Positions 8,637 through 17,731 are shown, counted from the stretch's first letter. The stretch is DNA of 64,000 bases from Saccharopolyspora_C sp047200635 (GCF_047200635.1 NZ_JBJZOI010000006.1:62001-126000); one strand, 5' to 3'. Notes: generated from the letters alone by a model not told the origin. Made by a program: numbers and translations.

Positions 8637-8642
8637 ACCTTA
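8637..8642 (-). promoter_or_regulatory. -10 element of the RecB-like gene (leaderless)
   Basis: Minus-strand TAAGGT, 7 nt before the ATG at 8629. It faces the plus-strand element of the M50 protease gene across about 60 bp. Confidence 0.5.
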
Positions 8643-8704
8643 GATCAGCCCTCCGACGGAATCGGCGGGCGTGGCGGATCACCGGGTGCTCACGCCGCCC
8701 GCTC

Positions 8705-8710
8705 TACGCT
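8705..8710 (+). promoter_or_regulatory. -10 element of the M50 protease gene (leaderless)
   Basis: TACGCT lies 7 nt before the ATG at 8718. Confidence 0.5.
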
Positions 8711-8717
8711 GTGGGCC

Positions 8718-9860
8718 ATGTCCGCCACCTCAGCCCGCGGCCGCCCCGCTCACCCGGACCACGGCCTGCTGCTGGGCCGGGTGGCGGGCGTGCCGGTGCT
8801 GCTGTCGCCGTCGTGGTGGGTAGGCGCCGCGTTCATCGTGCTGCTCTACACCCCGCTGGTCACCCGGATCCTGCCCGAGGCCGGGGTGTGGACCAGCGCG
8901 TTCCTCGCCGCGGTGTGCACGGTGCTGCTGGCGGTCTCGGTGCTGCTGCACGAGCTCGGGCACTGCCTGGTGGCGCTGCGGCTGGGGTTGCCGGTGCGGC
9001 GGGTGCGGCTGTTCCTGCTCGGCGGGGTCTCCGAGATCAGCCGGGACCCGGCGACGCCGTCCCAGGAGGGTCTGGTCGCCGCCGCGGGGCCCGCGGTCTC
9101 GGTGCTGCTGGCCGCCGTCACCGGTGCCGGCTGGCTCGCGATGGATCCGGACGGGGTGCTCTGGCTCCTCGTCGCGCAGACCTGCGTGGTCAACCTCGCG
9201 GTGGCCGTGTTCAACCTGCTGCCGGGGCTGCCGCTGGACGGGGGCCGGATGCTGCGCTCGGCGCTGTGGGCCCTGACCGGGCGCAGGCGGACGGGCACGA
9301 CGGCGGGCGTCGTCGGGGCCGGGCTGGTCGCCGCCGGGTTGCTCGTGTGGGCGCTGGCCGGACTGCTGCAGGACGTCGACGACCAGTGGCTGCGGTTGCT
9401 GGCCTGCGTGTTCATGGTGTGGTTCGTCATCGCGGGCGCCACCGCCGAGCACGCCGCCGAGCAGCGCCGCGGCAGGCCGGTCGGGGTCTCCCTCGCGGAG
9501 GTGATGCGCCCGGTGCTGCAACTGCCCGCGGAGAGCCCGGTGAGCGATGCGCTGGTGGCCGCGGCCGGGCGCGGGGTGGTGCTGGTGCGCGCCGACGGAG
9601 TCGCGGTCGGCCTGCTCGACCAGTCCGCCGCCGAACGGCTCGCCACCCGCTCCCCGCGCGATCCGGCCGAGCGCGCCGCCGAGCCGGTCGAGCCGGACAC
9701 CATCCTGGTGCGGGGAGAGCCGGGCGAAGCCGTCCTGGAACGGGTGCGTACCGTACTCGCCTGGCAGTTCCTCGTCATCGACACCGACGGCAGGCCCTGC
9801 GGAGTGCTGCGGCGGGAGGACCTGCGCAGCGCGCTCCGCGCCCGCAACCGCGAACGGTGA
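8718..9860 (+). CDS. M50-family intramembrane (site-2) metalloprotease
   Basis: A 380-residue polytopic membrane protein. The zinc site is HELGH in VSVLLHELGHCLVALRLGL (near residue 78) and the third ligand lies in NLLPGLPLDGGRML (near residue 172), the two hallmarks of site-2 proteases. Six or so hydrophobic helices are visible, and the region after residue 250 resembles a degenerate CBS pair, as in SpoIVFB/Rip3-type members. Such proteases cut membrane-embedded anti-sigma factors or regulators; no candidate substrate is next to it. It precedes trmI by 90 bp on the same strand. Confidence 0.92.
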   Translation: MSATSARGRPAHPDHGLLLGRVAGVPVLLSPSWWVGAAFIVLLYTPLVTRILPEAGVWTSAFLAAVCTVLLAVSVLLHELGHCLVALRLGLPVRRVRLFLLGGVSEISRDPATPSQEGLVAAAGPAVSVLLAAVTGAGWLAMDPDGVLWLLVAQTCVVNLAVAVFNLLPGLPLDGGRMLRSALWALTGRRRTGTTAGVVGAGLVAAGLLVWALAGLLQDVDDQWLRLLACVFMVWFVIAGATAEHAAEQRRGRPVGVSLAEVMRPVLQLPAESPVSDALVAAAGRGVVLVRADGVAVGLLDQSAAERLATRSPRDPAERAAEPVEPDTILVRGEPGEAVLERVRTVLAWQFLVIDTDGRPCGVLRREDLRSALRARNRER

Positions 9861-9949
9861 GCACGGGCGGGGCGCCGCCGCCCCCCGCCGAGCGCCTCGG
9901 AGCACCGGCGGGATCGTCTTGCCGAACGCGCACATGGAGGCCTGCACAC

Positions 9950-10780
9950 GTGAGCACCGTCAGCGGTGAGTTCCAGCCCGGCGACCGGGTCCAGCTGACC
10001 GATCCGAAGGGCAGGCACTACACCGTCGTGCTGGAGACCGGCGGCGAGTACCACACCCACCGCGGCGCGCTGGCGCACGACGAGCTCATCGGCCGCCCCG
10101 AGGGCTCGGTGGTCACCTCGGCGGGCGGCACGTCGTTCCTGGCGGTGCGGCCGCTGCTGTCCGACTACGTGCTGTCCATGCCGCGCGGGGCGCAGGTCAT
10201 CTACCCGAAGGACGCCGCGCAGATCCTCATGTGGGGCGACATCCGCCCCGGCGCCCGCGTGCTGGAGGCCGGTGCCGGTTCCGGTGCCCTCACCTGCTCG
10301 CTGCTGCGCGCGGTGGGGGAGCGGGGCAGCGTCGTCTCCTACGAGATCCGCGAGGACCACGCCGAGCACGCCGAGCGCAACGTGCGCAAGTTCCACGGCG
10401 AGCTGCCGGAGAACTGGACGCTCCGGGTCCGCGATCTCGCCGAGTACGACGAGGGCCAGGTGGACCGCGTCGTGCTGGACATGCTCTCGCCGTGGGACGT
10501 GCTGGACACGGTGTTCGCGAACCTCATCCCCGGCGGGGTGCTCGTCGTCTACGTGGCGACCACGACGCAGCTGTCGCGGGTCACCGAGGCGCTGCGCGAG
10601 CAGCAGTGCTGGACCGAGCCGCAGGCCTGGGAGACGCTGATCCGTCCCTGGCACGTGGTCGGCCTGGCCGTCCGCCCCGAGCACCGCATGGTCGCGCACA
10701 CGGCGTTCCTGCTGGTCACCCGGCGCCTCGCCGATGGAGTGACCCCGCCGCGGCCCCAGCGCCGCCCCAGCAAGGGCTGA
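9950..10780 (+). CDS. trmI: tRNA (adenine-58-N1)-methyltransferase TrmI
   Basis: A 276-residue SAM-dependent enzyme that methylates A58 in the T-loop of tRNAs as a homotetramer. The N-terminal beta-barrel (FQPGDRVQLTDPKGRHYTV) is followed by the Rossmann domain with SAM motif I VLEAGAGSGALTC and motif IV VVLDMLSPWDVLD, then VVYVATTTQLSRV. The GTG at 9950 is preceded by GGAGG at 9936-9940; the nearby ATG at 9934 is out of frame. The gene neighbours mpa in mycobacteria too. A strong hairpin follows. Confidence 0.95.
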   Translation: MSTVSGEFQPGDRVQLTDPKGRHYTVVLETGGEYHTHRGALAHDELIGRPEGSVVTSAGGTSFLAVRPLLSDYVLSMPRGAQVIYPKDAAQILMWGDIRPGARVLEAGAGSGALTCSLLRAVGERGSVVSYEIREDHAEHAERNVRKFHGELPENWTLRVRDLAEYDEGQVDRVVLDMLSPWDVLDTVFANLIPGGVLVVYVATTTQLSRVTEALREQQCWTEPQAWETLIRPWHVVGLAVRPEHRMVAHTAFLLVTRRLADGVTPPRPQRRPSKG

Positions 10781-10826
10781 GCGCGCCTCCGCCCGGGCCA
10801 GGCGCCGCGGGAGGTTCCCGGCAGGT

Positions 10827-10854
10827 GGAGGGGTGGCGCGGCCGCCACCCCTCC
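10827..10854. terminator. Bidirectional hairpin terminator after trmI
   Basis: Perfect 12-bp stem GGAGGGGTGGCG / CGCCACCCCTCC with a 4-nt loop, placed between convergent trmI and the membrane protein gene. Confidence 0.75.
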
Positions 10855-10859
10855 CGGGC

Positions 10860-11576
10860 TCACTGGCCGAGCTTGCAGATCTTCCACTCGCCGTCCTCGA
10901 CGGTGAGGACGATGTTCTGGTCCACCGGCATGGTGGCGCCGCCCAGGGTGTAGCTGCCGTCCAGCTCGGCGCGGGCCTGCTCGCCCTCGGCGGTGACCCG
11001 GCCCAGCCGCACCTGGTACTGGCCGCTGGAGAGCTGCTGGAACTGCTGTTCGAGCTCGCCGCGGTTGGCCTCGCACAGCTGCCCGGACAGCGAGCCGAAG
11101 TCGCCCGCGTTGACCTTGTCCACGAGGTCCTGGGCCACCGGGCGCGGTTCACCGGGGTCGGCTCCGCCGCCGAACAGGAAGATCCCGCCCACGACACCAC
11201 CGGCCACGACGAGCACGCCCACGCCGCCGAGGATCCACGGCAGCGGCGAGCGGCGACGGGGTTCCTGCTGCTCGGTGCTGTCCTGGGTCCACGCGCCCGC
11301 GGCGAACTCCCCGCCCCAGTCCGGGGCGGGCGGGTGGCCGAACTGCTGTCCGAACTGCTGCTGGCCGAACGGGTCCTGGCCGGGGTGCGCGGGGAACGGG
11401 TGCTGCCCCGGCTGCGCGGGCACGCCGGTGATGGGGCCCTGCGGCCAGCCCGCGTGCTGGTTCCCGTAGAACGCGGGCTGCTGCTGCGGTGGCGGGGCCG
11501 ATGCCCCGTCCGCCGGATCCCCGGCGGGTCGCTGCCCCCACCCGCCCGGTCCGGGCTGCTGCGGCGGATAGGTCAT
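10860..11576 (-). CDS. Pro/Gln-rich single-pass membrane protein with extracytoplasmic domain
   Basis: A 238-residue protein. Residues 1-110 are a low-complexity Pro/Gln/Gly-rich cytoplasmic segment; a basic stop (RRRSP) precedes one membrane helix (WILGGVGVLVVAGGVVGGIFL, split around residue 130); the remaining 90 residues form an extracytoplasmic domain ending VEDGEWKICKLGQ, similar to DUF4878-like lipoprotein domains. Two Cys (SGQLCEANRG and WKICKL) could form a disulphide. I start at MTYPPQQPGPGG because GGGGGAGG lies upstream. It occupies the position between trmI and mpa, where mycobacteria also have small exported proteins. Function unknown. Confidence 0.75.
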   Translation of the reverse strand: MTYPPQQPGPGGWGQRPAGDPADGASAPPPQQQPAFYGNQHAGWPQGPITGVPAQPGQHPFPAHPGQDPFGQQQFGQQFGHPPAPDWGGEFAAGAWTQDSTEQQEPRRRSPLPWILGGVGVLVVAGGVVGGIFLFGGGADPGEPRPVAQDLVDKVNAGDFGSLSGQLCEANRGELEQQFQQLSSGQYQVRLGRVTAEGEQARAELDGSYTLGGATMPVDQNIVLTVEDGEWKICKLGQ

Positions 11577-12153
11577 GGGATGTTCCTCCCCCAAGTTCTG
11601 CTTGCCTGCCGCACCGGGTGCGGTCGCCCTCTGTCTCGGCGGAGCAAGTAGACCAGAACGCGCGCGGGCCTTGGTCAGGAGTGGACCTATCGCCCGGATC
11701 ACCCTCGCGAGGTCGGCGGGTGAGATAGCCGACATGAGGATCTCGCCGGAGGACGTTTCGGCCGCACCGCCGCGGTGTTGTTCCAAATGATGGGAGAAGT
11801 CGGACACGCCAGGGCCGCATCGCGCCGCGACGACACCCGGTTGTCAGGTCAGCGACACCCGGATGCCGAGGATCGGCACCGAACGCGGTGGCGCCGCGAG
11901 AACCCGTGGTCGTGCGGCCGGGTTCGGCGACCGCCGCACCGGCCCCGGGGCACCGAATGGACCATGATCGTGAACGCACCGTGTTCACCGTCCACTCCCA
12001 CCACGCCCGGGCCGCGCGCCGCAGGCCGCCCGAGTCATGGGTATTCGCCGAATTTTGTGGCACGCTGACGGATCCGGCGGGCCAATCACGACGCCGCCGT
12101 CGTCGGTGATCGCCGGTACCGTGGTGGTACGAGCACGGGAGGAGGGTGCCGAT
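11577..12153. other. 577-bp intergenic region between divergent membrane-protein gene and mpa
   Basis: No convincing gene: short frames here lack a ribosome site and family resemblance. It should hold the promoters of both flanking genes. The mpa side carries TACCGT and a strong ribosome site; nothing else was recognised. Confidence 0.4.
12117..12122 (+). promoter_or_regulatory. Candidate -10 element of mpa
   Basis: TACCGT about 32 nt before the mpa ATG; the resulting short leader contains GGGAGGAGG at the right distance from the start. Assignment is by sequence pattern only. Confidence 0.35.
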
Positions 12154-13956
12154 ATGCAGCACGACCGTCCCGGCAGCCGGCCTGAGGAGGGCGGCGAGCA
12201 GCAGCCCGGCGGGCAAGCCGAGCTCAACAGCCAGATTCGTCTGCTCCAGGACGAAGTGGCGTTGCTGCGCCGAAAGCTCAACGAGTCCCCCCAACAGGCC
12301 CGGTTGCTGGAGAAGCGGCTGGCCGAGGCATCCGAACGGGTGAGCCAGCTCACCGAACGGAACGCCAAACTCACCGAGACCCTGAAGGAAGCGCGCGGCC
12401 AGCTCACGGCCCTGCGCGAGGAGGTCGACCGCCTCGCCCAACCTCCGAGCGGCTACGGGACCTTCCTGCGCCAGTTCGAGGACGGCACGGTCGACGTGTT
12501 CACCTCCGGCCGCAAGATGCGGGTCGCCGTCTCGCCGAACGTGGAGCTCGACGAGCTCAAGCTGGGCCAGTCGGTCCGGCTCAACGAGGCGCTCACGGTG
12601 GTGGAGGCCGGTTCCTTCGAGCAGATCGGCGAGGTCTGCACCTTCCGGGAAATCCTGCCCCCCGGCCTGACCGAAGGTCCCGACGGCCTCAGCCGCGCGC
12701 TGGTGCTGGGCCACACGGACGAGGAGCGCGTCGTCTGGCTGACCGGTCCGCTGGTGGACGCCGGGCTGAAGTCCGGTGACTCCGTGCTGGTCGACAGCAA
12801 GGCGGGCTACGCCTACGACACGGTGCCCAAGGCCGAGGTCGAGGACCTCGTGCTCGAGGAGGTCCCGGACGTCGGCTACCTGGACATCGGCGGTCTGAGC
12901 GGTCAGATCGAGCAGATCCGGGACGCGGTGGAGCTGCCGTTCCTGCACTCCGAGCTCTACGTGCAGTACCAGCTGCAACCGCCCAAGGGCGTGCTGCTGT
13001 ACGGGCCGCCCGGGTGCGGCAAGACGCTCATCGCCAAGGCGGTGGCCAACTCGCTGGCCAAGAAGGTCGCCGCCGCGCGCGGGGACGACGACGGTCAGGC
13101 GAAGTCCTACTTCCTGAACATCAAGGGTCCCGAACTGCTGAACAAGTTCGTGGGCGAGACGGAGCGGCACATCCGGCTGATCTTCCAGCGCGCCAGGGAG
13201 AAGGCCTCGGAGGGCACTCCGGTCATCGTGTTCTTCGACGAGATGGACTCGATCTTCCGCACCCGCGGCAGCGGGGTGTCCTCGGACGTCGAGACGACGA
13301 TCGTGCCCCAGCTGCTGTCGGAGATCGACGGCGTCGAGGGCTTGGAGAACGTCATCGTCATCGGCGCCTCGAACCGCGAGGACATGATCGACCCCGCGAT
13401 CCTGCGGCCCGGCAGGCTCGACGTGAAGATCAAGATCGAGCGCCCGGACGCCGAATCGGCCAAGGACATCTTCTCCAAGTACCTCACCGACGCGCTGCCG
13501 GTCCACGAGGAGGACCTGCTCGAGTTCGGCGGTGACAAGGCGGCCTGCATCGACGCGATGATCCAGACCACCGTGGAGCGGATGTACGCCGAGACCGACG
13601 AGAACCGGTTCCTGGAGGTCACCTACGCCAACGGGGACAAGGAGGTCCTGTACTTCAAGGACTTCAACTCCGGCGCGATGATCCAGAACATCGTGGACCG
13701 CTCGAAGAAGGCCGCGATCAAGTCGGTCCTCGACACCGGGCAGCCCGGCCTGCGGGTGCAGCACCTGCAGGACGCGATCATCGACGAGTTCGCCGAGAAC
13801 GAGGACCTCCCCAACACCACCAACCCGGACGACTGGGCGCGGATCTCGGGCAAGAAGGGCGAGCGGATCGTCTACATCCGGACCCTGGTCAGCGGCAAGA
13901 ACCAGGAGTCGGGCCGGGCGATCGACACGGCCACCAACACCGGCCAGTACCTGTAG
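12154..13956 (+). CDS. mpa: Proteasomal AAA+ ATPase Mpa/ARC
   Basis: A 600-residue hexameric ATPase that captures pupylated proteins, unfolds them and feeds them to the 20S proteasome. Order: a disordered head; an N-terminal coiled coil (about residues 25-85) that binds Pup; tandem OB folds; the AAA module with Walker A GPPGCGKT at 284-291, Walker B FFDEMDS near 360, and an arginine-finger region DPAILRPGRLD. The C-terminus ends QYL, the penultimate-Tyr tail that docks into the proteasome alpha ring. Start MQHDRPG is supported by GGAGGAGG upstream. It is followed by its own terminator. Confidence 0.97.
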   Translation: MQHDRPGSRPEEGGEQQPGGQAELNSQIRLLQDEVALLRRKLNESPQQARLLEKRLAEASERVSQLTERNAKLTETLKEARGQLTALREEVDRLAQPPSGYGTFLRQFEDGTVDVFTSGRKMRVAVSPNVELDELKLGQSVRLNEALTVVEAGSFEQIGEVCTFREILPPGLTEGPDGLSRALVLGHTDEERVVWLTGPLVDAGLKSGDSVLVDSKAGYAYDTVPKAEVEDLVLEEVPDVGYLDIGGLSGQIEQIRDAVELPFLHSELYVQYQLQPPKGVLLYGPPGCGKTLIAKAVANSLAKKVAAARGDDDGQAKSYFLNIKGPELLNKFVGETERHIRLIFQRAREKASEGTPVIVFFDEMDSIFRTRGSGVSSDVETTIVPQLLSEIDGVEGLENVIVIGASNREDMIDPAILRPGRLDVKIKIERPDAESAKDIFSKYLTDALPVHEEDLLEFGGDKAACIDAMIQTTVERMYAETDENRFLEVTYANGDKEVLYFKDFNSGAMIQNIVDRSKKAAIKSVLDTGQPGLRVQHLQDAIIDEFAENEDLPNTTNPDDWARISGKKGERIVYIRTLVSGKNQESGRAIDTATNTGQYL

Positions 13957-13965
13957 AACGAGGTG

Positions 13966-14006
13966 GTTCCGCGGCGGGCACCGGTCTCCCGGGCCCGCCG
14001 CGGAAC
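13966..14006 (+). terminator. Hairpin terminator after mpa
   Basis: 14-bp perfect stem GTTCCGCGGCGGGC / GCCCGCCGCGGAAC with a 13-nt loop, beginning 10 nt after the mpa stop. No U tract. Confidence 0.7.
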
Positions 14007-14056
14007 TCGTTCGGGGCCGGGCGCCCCGCCGAGTGTCGATCCCCGCGGGCAGCGAT

Positions 14057-14062
14057 TAGGTT
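14057..14062 (+). promoter_or_regulatory. -10 element of the aldo/keto reductase gene (leaderless)
   Basis: TAGGTT, 6 nt before the ATG at 14069. Confidence 0.45.
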
Positions 14063-14068
14063 CGCAGC

Positions 14069-15016
14069 ATGATCTCCACGCCGCCCCCGGGCCGGTTCGG
14101 GCTGGGCCTCGCCGCGCTCGGCCGCCCCGCCTACATCAACGTCGGCAGCACCGGCGCGCTGCCCGCGCACCGCACCGCCGAGGCGATGCGGGAGCACACC
14201 GCCCTGGTCCTCGACGCGGCCTTCGCCCGCGGCATCCGGTGGGTCGATGCCGCCCGGTCCTACGGCAGCGCGGAGGAGTTCCTGGCCGGCTGGCTCGCCG
14301 AGCGCGGCCACGGCGACGTCACCGTCTCCAGTAAGTGGGGTTACGCCTACGTCGCGGAGTGGCGCATCGAGACCGAGGTGCACGAGGTCAAGGAGCACTC
14401 GGTGGAGCGGTTGCGCGAGCAGTGGGCGCAGACCCGCGAGCTGCTCGGCGACCGGGTGGACCTCTACCAGGTGCACTCCCTGACCCCGGAGAGCCCGCTG
14501 TTCGACGACCTGGCGCTGCAGCACGAGCTGGCCCGGCTCCGCGACTCCGGAGTCCGGCTGGGCTTCTCCACCAGCGGCGCGGCGCAGGCCGTGGCGGTGG
14601 AGCGGGCCTGGGAGCTGGAGATCGGCGGCAGGCAGCTGTTCAGCGCCGTGCAGTCGACCTGGAACTCGCTGGAACCCTCGGCCGGCCGGGTGCTCGCCGA
14701 GGTCCACCACGGCGGCTGGCAGGTGCTGGTGAAGGAGTCGCTGGCCAACGGCAGGCTCGCCGTCGACCCGCCGGAGCTGCTGACCCGGGTCGCCCGGCGG
14801 CGCGGTGCCACGCCCGACGCGGTCGCGCTGGCGCACGTGCTGGCCCAGCCGTGGGCGGACGTGGTGCTGATCGGGCCCGCCGACGTCGCGCAGCTGGACT
14901 CGAACCTGGCGGCCGCCGAGGTCGAGCTCGACCTGGCCGACCTCGAGGCGCTGGCCGCCCTCGCCAGGGATCCCGCGACCTACTGGGGCGAGCGCGCCGC
15001 GCTGCCGTGGCGCTGA
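14069..15016 (+). CDS. Aldo/keto reductase family protein
   Basis: A 315-residue TIM-barrel NAD(P)H oxidoreductase. The catalytic tetrad can be placed: Asp and Tyr in WVDAARSYGSAEE (near residue 60), Lys in VSSKWGYAYV, His in DLYQVHSLTPES. The C-terminal cofactor segment is WADVVLIGPADVAQLDSNL, with a GP rather than the common GxxxxxQ/N run. Substrate not predictable. It lies between mpa and dop, and its end is 6 bp from the end of the convergent NUDIX gene; a link with the proteasome is not implied by the sequence. Confidence 0.88.
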   Translation: MISTPPPGRFGLGLAALGRPAYINVGSTGALPAHRTAEAMREHTALVLDAAFARGIRWVDAARSYGSAEEFLAGWLAERGHGDVTVSSKWGYAYVAEWRIETEVHEVKEHSVERLREQWAQTRELLGDRVDLYQVHSLTPESPLFDDLALQHELARLRDSGVRLGFSTSGAAQAVAVERAWELEIGGRQLFSAVQSTWNSLEPSAGRVLAEVHHGGWQVLVKESLANGRLAVDPPELLTRVARRRGATPDAVALAHVLAQPWADVVLIGPADVAQLDSNLAAAEVELDLADLEALAALARDPATYWGERAALPWR

Positions 15017-15022
15017 GCCCGC

Positions 15023-15538
15023 TCAGGCCTCCTGGCGGGTGAACCACTCCTGGATGAACTGCCGGCTGTCGGCAGCGAACGGCCACTCCGGGTCGGCGAC
15101 CCGCTCGCGCAGCTCGGCCAGCGGCATCCACCAGCCGTCGGCGACCTCCTCCGGCTGGTGGACGAGCGGGCCGTCCCAGCGCACCTCGTAGACGAAGCCG
15201 TGGTGGCGGATCGAACCCCGCTCGAACACCGAGCGGAACCGGAACTCCAGCGGAACGCCCCGGACCCCCAGCTCCTCCGCGAGCTCCCGCTCCGCGCAGC
15301 TCCCGGGCAGCTCGCCCGCCGCCACCACCCCGCCCGCGAAGCAGTCGTGCGCCCCGGGGTTGACGTCCTTGTGCTCGGTGCGCCGGTGCACGTAGGCGGC
15401 GGTGCCGTCGCCGGAGCGCACCAGGATCGAGGTGGCCGCGTGCCACAGCCCCTCCTGCCGCATCCGCCAGCGCGGCGCGGAGCCCACCGGTTCGCCAGCC
15501 TCGTCGTACACCGCCACCAGTTCGTCCCGAGCGCTCAC
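15023..15538 (-). CDS. NUDIX hydrolase
   Basis: About 171 residues. The NUDIX box reads G-x5-E-x7-RELAEELGV (beginning in GGVVAAGELPG), with all catalytic glutamates present, so the protein should be an active Mg-dependent diphosphatase. The HAATSILV and YVHRRTEHKDVNPGAHD segments resemble the isopentenyl-diphosphate isomerase/YfcD-like branch of NUDIX proteins. GTG at 15538 follows GAGGAT by 7 nt; an ATG at 15547 is an alternative. Substrate unknown. Confidence 0.88.
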   Translation of the reverse strand: MSARDELVAVYDEAGEPVGSAPRWRMRQEGLWHAATSILVRSGDGTAAYVHRRTEHKDVNPGAHDCFAGGVVAAGELPGSCAERELAEELGVRGVPLEFRFRSVFERGSIRHHGFVYEVRWDGPLVHQPEEVADGWWMPLAELRERVADPEWPFAADSRQFIQEWFTRQEA

Positions 15539-15671
15539 GCCGGCCATCCTCGCAGAGCTCCCGCCCGGAGTCCCGGGGAATCCGGTCCCCCCGTTCGCCG
15601 GAACGGGGGTGCCGCCGGGCGAGGGGTGGAACCCGCCAGTCGGGAAACTCCGCACCGCGCCGCAGAACCCG

Positions 15672-15677
15672 TAGGCT
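15672..15677 (+). promoter_or_regulatory. -10 element of dop (leaderless)
   Basis: TAGGCT, 7 nt before the dop ATG. Confidence 0.5.
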
Positions 15678-15684
15678 TCCAGGT

Positions 15685-17184
15685 ATGCGGCGGATCATGG
15701 GAACCGAAGTGGAGTACGGCATCGTCGTGCCCGGCGACTCGACGGCGAACCCGGTGCTGACCTCCACCCACATCGTGCTGGCCTACGCGGCCGCGGCCGA
15801 CATCCCGCGCGCCCGCCGCGCGCGCTGGGACTACGAGGTGGAGTCGCCGCTGCGCGACGCCCGCGGCTTCGACCTGGGCGCGGCCGCCCCGCAGAGCAAC
15901 GGCAACGACAGCGACGATCTCGGCGCGGCCAACGTCATCCTCACCAACGGTGCCCGGCTCTACGTCGACCACGCCCACCCGGAGTACTCCGCGCCCGAGG
16001 TGACCAACCCGCGGGACGCCGTCATCTGGGACAAGGCGGGCGAGCGGGTCATGGAGGAGGCCGCCATCAAGGCCGCCAGCGTGCCCGGCACCACGCAGAT
16101 GCAGCTCTACAAGAACAACGTCGACGGCAAGGGCGCCAGCTACGGCACCCACGAGAACTACCTGATGTCCCGGGACACCCCGTTCACCGCGGTCATCGCC
16201 GGTCTCACGCCGTTCTTCGCGTCCCGCCAGGTCATCTGCGGCTCCGGGAGGGTCGGCATCGGGCAGGCCGGGGAGAAGCCCGGCTTCCAGCTCTCGCAGC
16301 GATCCGACTACGTCGAGGTCGAGGTCGGGTTGGAGACCACGCTCAAGCGCGGCATCATCAACACCCGCGACGAGCCCCACGCCGACGCGGACAAGTATCG
16401 CAGGCTGCACGTCATCATCGGTGACGCCAACCTGGCCGAGACCTCCACCTACCTGAAGGTGGGCACCACCGCGCTGGTGCTGGACATGATCGAGGCCGGG
16501 ACGCGCTTCGACGACCTCAAGCCGGTGGACCCGGTGCGGGCCGTGCACCTGATCAGCCACGACCCGACGCTGCGGCAGACCGTGGAGCTCGTCGACGGAC
16601 GCCGCTTCACCGGCCTGGACCTGCAGCGGGAGTACCACGAGCGGGCCGCGCGGCACGTGGCCGAGCACGGCGGGGACCAGGCCGCCAGGGAGGTCCTGGA
16701 CACCTGGGGCGAGGTGCTCGACCTGCTCGGCGGCGATCCGATGGACTGCGCGGACCGGCTCGACTGGCCCGCGAAGCTGCGGCTGCTGGAGAACTACCGG
16801 AGCCGGGGCAACCTCGGCTGGGCCGCCCCCAAGCTGCACATGATCGACCTGCAGTACTCGGACGTGCGGATGGACAAGGGCCTCTACAACAGGCTGGTCA
16901 CGCGCGGCTCGATGCGGCGGCTCGTCACCGAGGACGAGGTGCGCGCCGCGGTGACCGACCCGCCCGAGGACACCAGGGCCTACTTCCGGGGCCGCTGCCT
17001 GGAGCGCTACCCGGCGGCCGTGGCGGCGGCCTCCTGGGACTCCGTCATCTTCGACCTGGGCCGGGAGTCGCTGGTGCGCATCCCGACGCTGGAGCCGTTG
17101 CGCGGCACCCGGGCGCACGTGGGCGAGCTGCTCGACGCCGCAGCCAGCGCGGAAGAGCTGGTCGACTCGCTGACCCGGGGCTGA
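15685..17184 (+). CDS. dop: Deamidase of Pup / depupylase Dop
   Basis: A 499-residue carboxylate-amine-ligase-fold enzyme that converts the C-terminal Gln of Pup to Glu and removes Pup from substrates. The N-terminus MRRIMGTEVEYGIVVPGD contains the conserved GTEVEYG nucleotide/metal segment. The insert after about residue 38 (HIVLAYAAAADIPRARRARW) is the loop that separates Dop from PafA. GARLYVDHAHPEYSAPE and NTRDEPHADADKYRRLHVI are shared with PafA. Its substrate gene pup is next, and that Pup ends in Gln, so Dop is needed before ligation. Confidence 0.97.
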   Translation: MRRIMGTEVEYGIVVPGDSTANPVLTSTHIVLAYAAAADIPRARRARWDYEVESPLRDARGFDLGAAAPQSNGNDSDDLGAANVILTNGARLYVDHAHPEYSAPEVTNPRDAVIWDKAGERVMEEAAIKAASVPGTTQMQLYKNNVDGKGASYGTHENYLMSRDTPFTAVIAGLTPFFASRQVICGSGRVGIGQAGEKPGFQLSQRSDYVEVEVGLETTLKRGIINTRDEPHADADKYRRLHVIIGDANLAETSTYLKVGTTALVLDMIEAGTRFDDLKPVDPVRAVHLISHDPTLRQTVELVDGRRFTGLDLQREYHERAARHVAEHGGDQAAREVLDTWGEVLDLLGGDPMDCADRLDWPAKLRLLENYRSRGNLGWAAPKLHMIDLQYSDVRMDKGLYNRLVTRGSMRRLVTEDEVRAAVTDPPEDTRAYFRGRCLERYPAAVAAASWDSVIFDLGRESLVRIPTLEPLRGTRAHVGELLDAAASAEELVDSLTRG

Positions 17185-17279
17185 CCTGCACCGGAGTCGG
17201 TGCGCGCCCCGTCGCCGGGCCGGGCTGGGAGATCGCAACAATGCCCGCTCGGCTGTGGGCGAACAGGGGTTCTGCTAGG

Positions 17280-17285
17280 TACTGT
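17280..17285 (+). promoter_or_regulatory. Candidate -10 element of pup
   Basis: TACTGT, overlapping TAGGTA, 75 nt upstream of the pup ATG in the 176-bp dop-pup gap. No clear -35 box. Confidence 0.3.
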
Positions 17286-17360
17286 TCCTGGCAGGGTGCC
17301 GTTGTTCGGCGACCGCTCGAACGCTCCGGCATCCGGTCGGACAACCACCGGGAGGTTGAG

Positions 17361-17552
17361 ATGTCCCAGGAAAAGGTCCAGCGACCCGACGGCGGCGAGG
17401 GAGACGAGGAATCCGGACCCGAAGCCGCCGGTCAGGAACGTCGCGAGAAGCTCGGCGAGGACGTCGACGCCATCCTGGACGAGATCGACGACGTCCTGGA
17501 GGAGAACGCCGAGGACTTCGTCCGCGCCTACGTCCAGAAGGGCGGCCAGTAG
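17361..17552 (+). CDS. pup: Prokaryotic ubiquitin-like protein Pup
   Basis: A 63-residue, mostly disordered, very acidic protein ending KGGQ. The C-terminal half (ILDEIDDVLEENAEDFVRAY) is the part that folds into a helix on the coiled coil of Mpa. The C-terminal Gln must be deamidated to Glu by Dop before PafA can join it to substrate lysines. The start is fixed by GGAGGTTGAG directly before ATG. It lies between dop and prcB, its usual place. Confidence 0.97.
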   Translation: MSQEKVQRPDGGEGDEESGPEAAGQERREKLGEDVDAILDEIDDVLEENAEDFVRAYVQKGGQ

Positions 17553-17562
17553 GAGCCGGCGC

Positions 17563-17593
17563 GGCCGCCGGGCTCGCGCTCGGCCCGGCGGCC
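17563..17593 (+). terminator. Hairpin between pup and prcB
   Basis: 11-bp stem GGCCGCCGGGC / GCCCGGCGGCC with a 9-nt loop, beginning 10 nt after the pup stop. It may end or attenuate the pup transcript, leaving prcBA partly to its own promoter. Confidence 0.5.
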
Positions 17594-17641
17594 TCCGCCA
17601 CGCGGACGCGGACGATCATCGCTCCGGCGGGCGATCTTGAT

Positions 17642-17647
17642 TAGAGT
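17642..17647 (+). promoter_or_regulatory. Candidate -10 element of prcBA
   Basis: TAGAGT 85 nt before the prcB ATG, downstream of the pup hairpin. Pattern match only. Confidence 0.3.
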
Positions 17648-17731
17648 TGCGGCACGGCCCCGTTCTCGGGGCCTGCCCCGATACCGGCCCCGCCGCCGAG
17701 GCGGCGAGGCAGTCCTTCGAAGCAGGAGACG

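Noticed and set aside
11577..12153. Frames of 70-100 codons on both strands upstream of mpa.
   Set aside because: No ribosome site at their starts, no family resemblance and low-complexity Arg/Pro-rich translations typical of high-GC chance frames.
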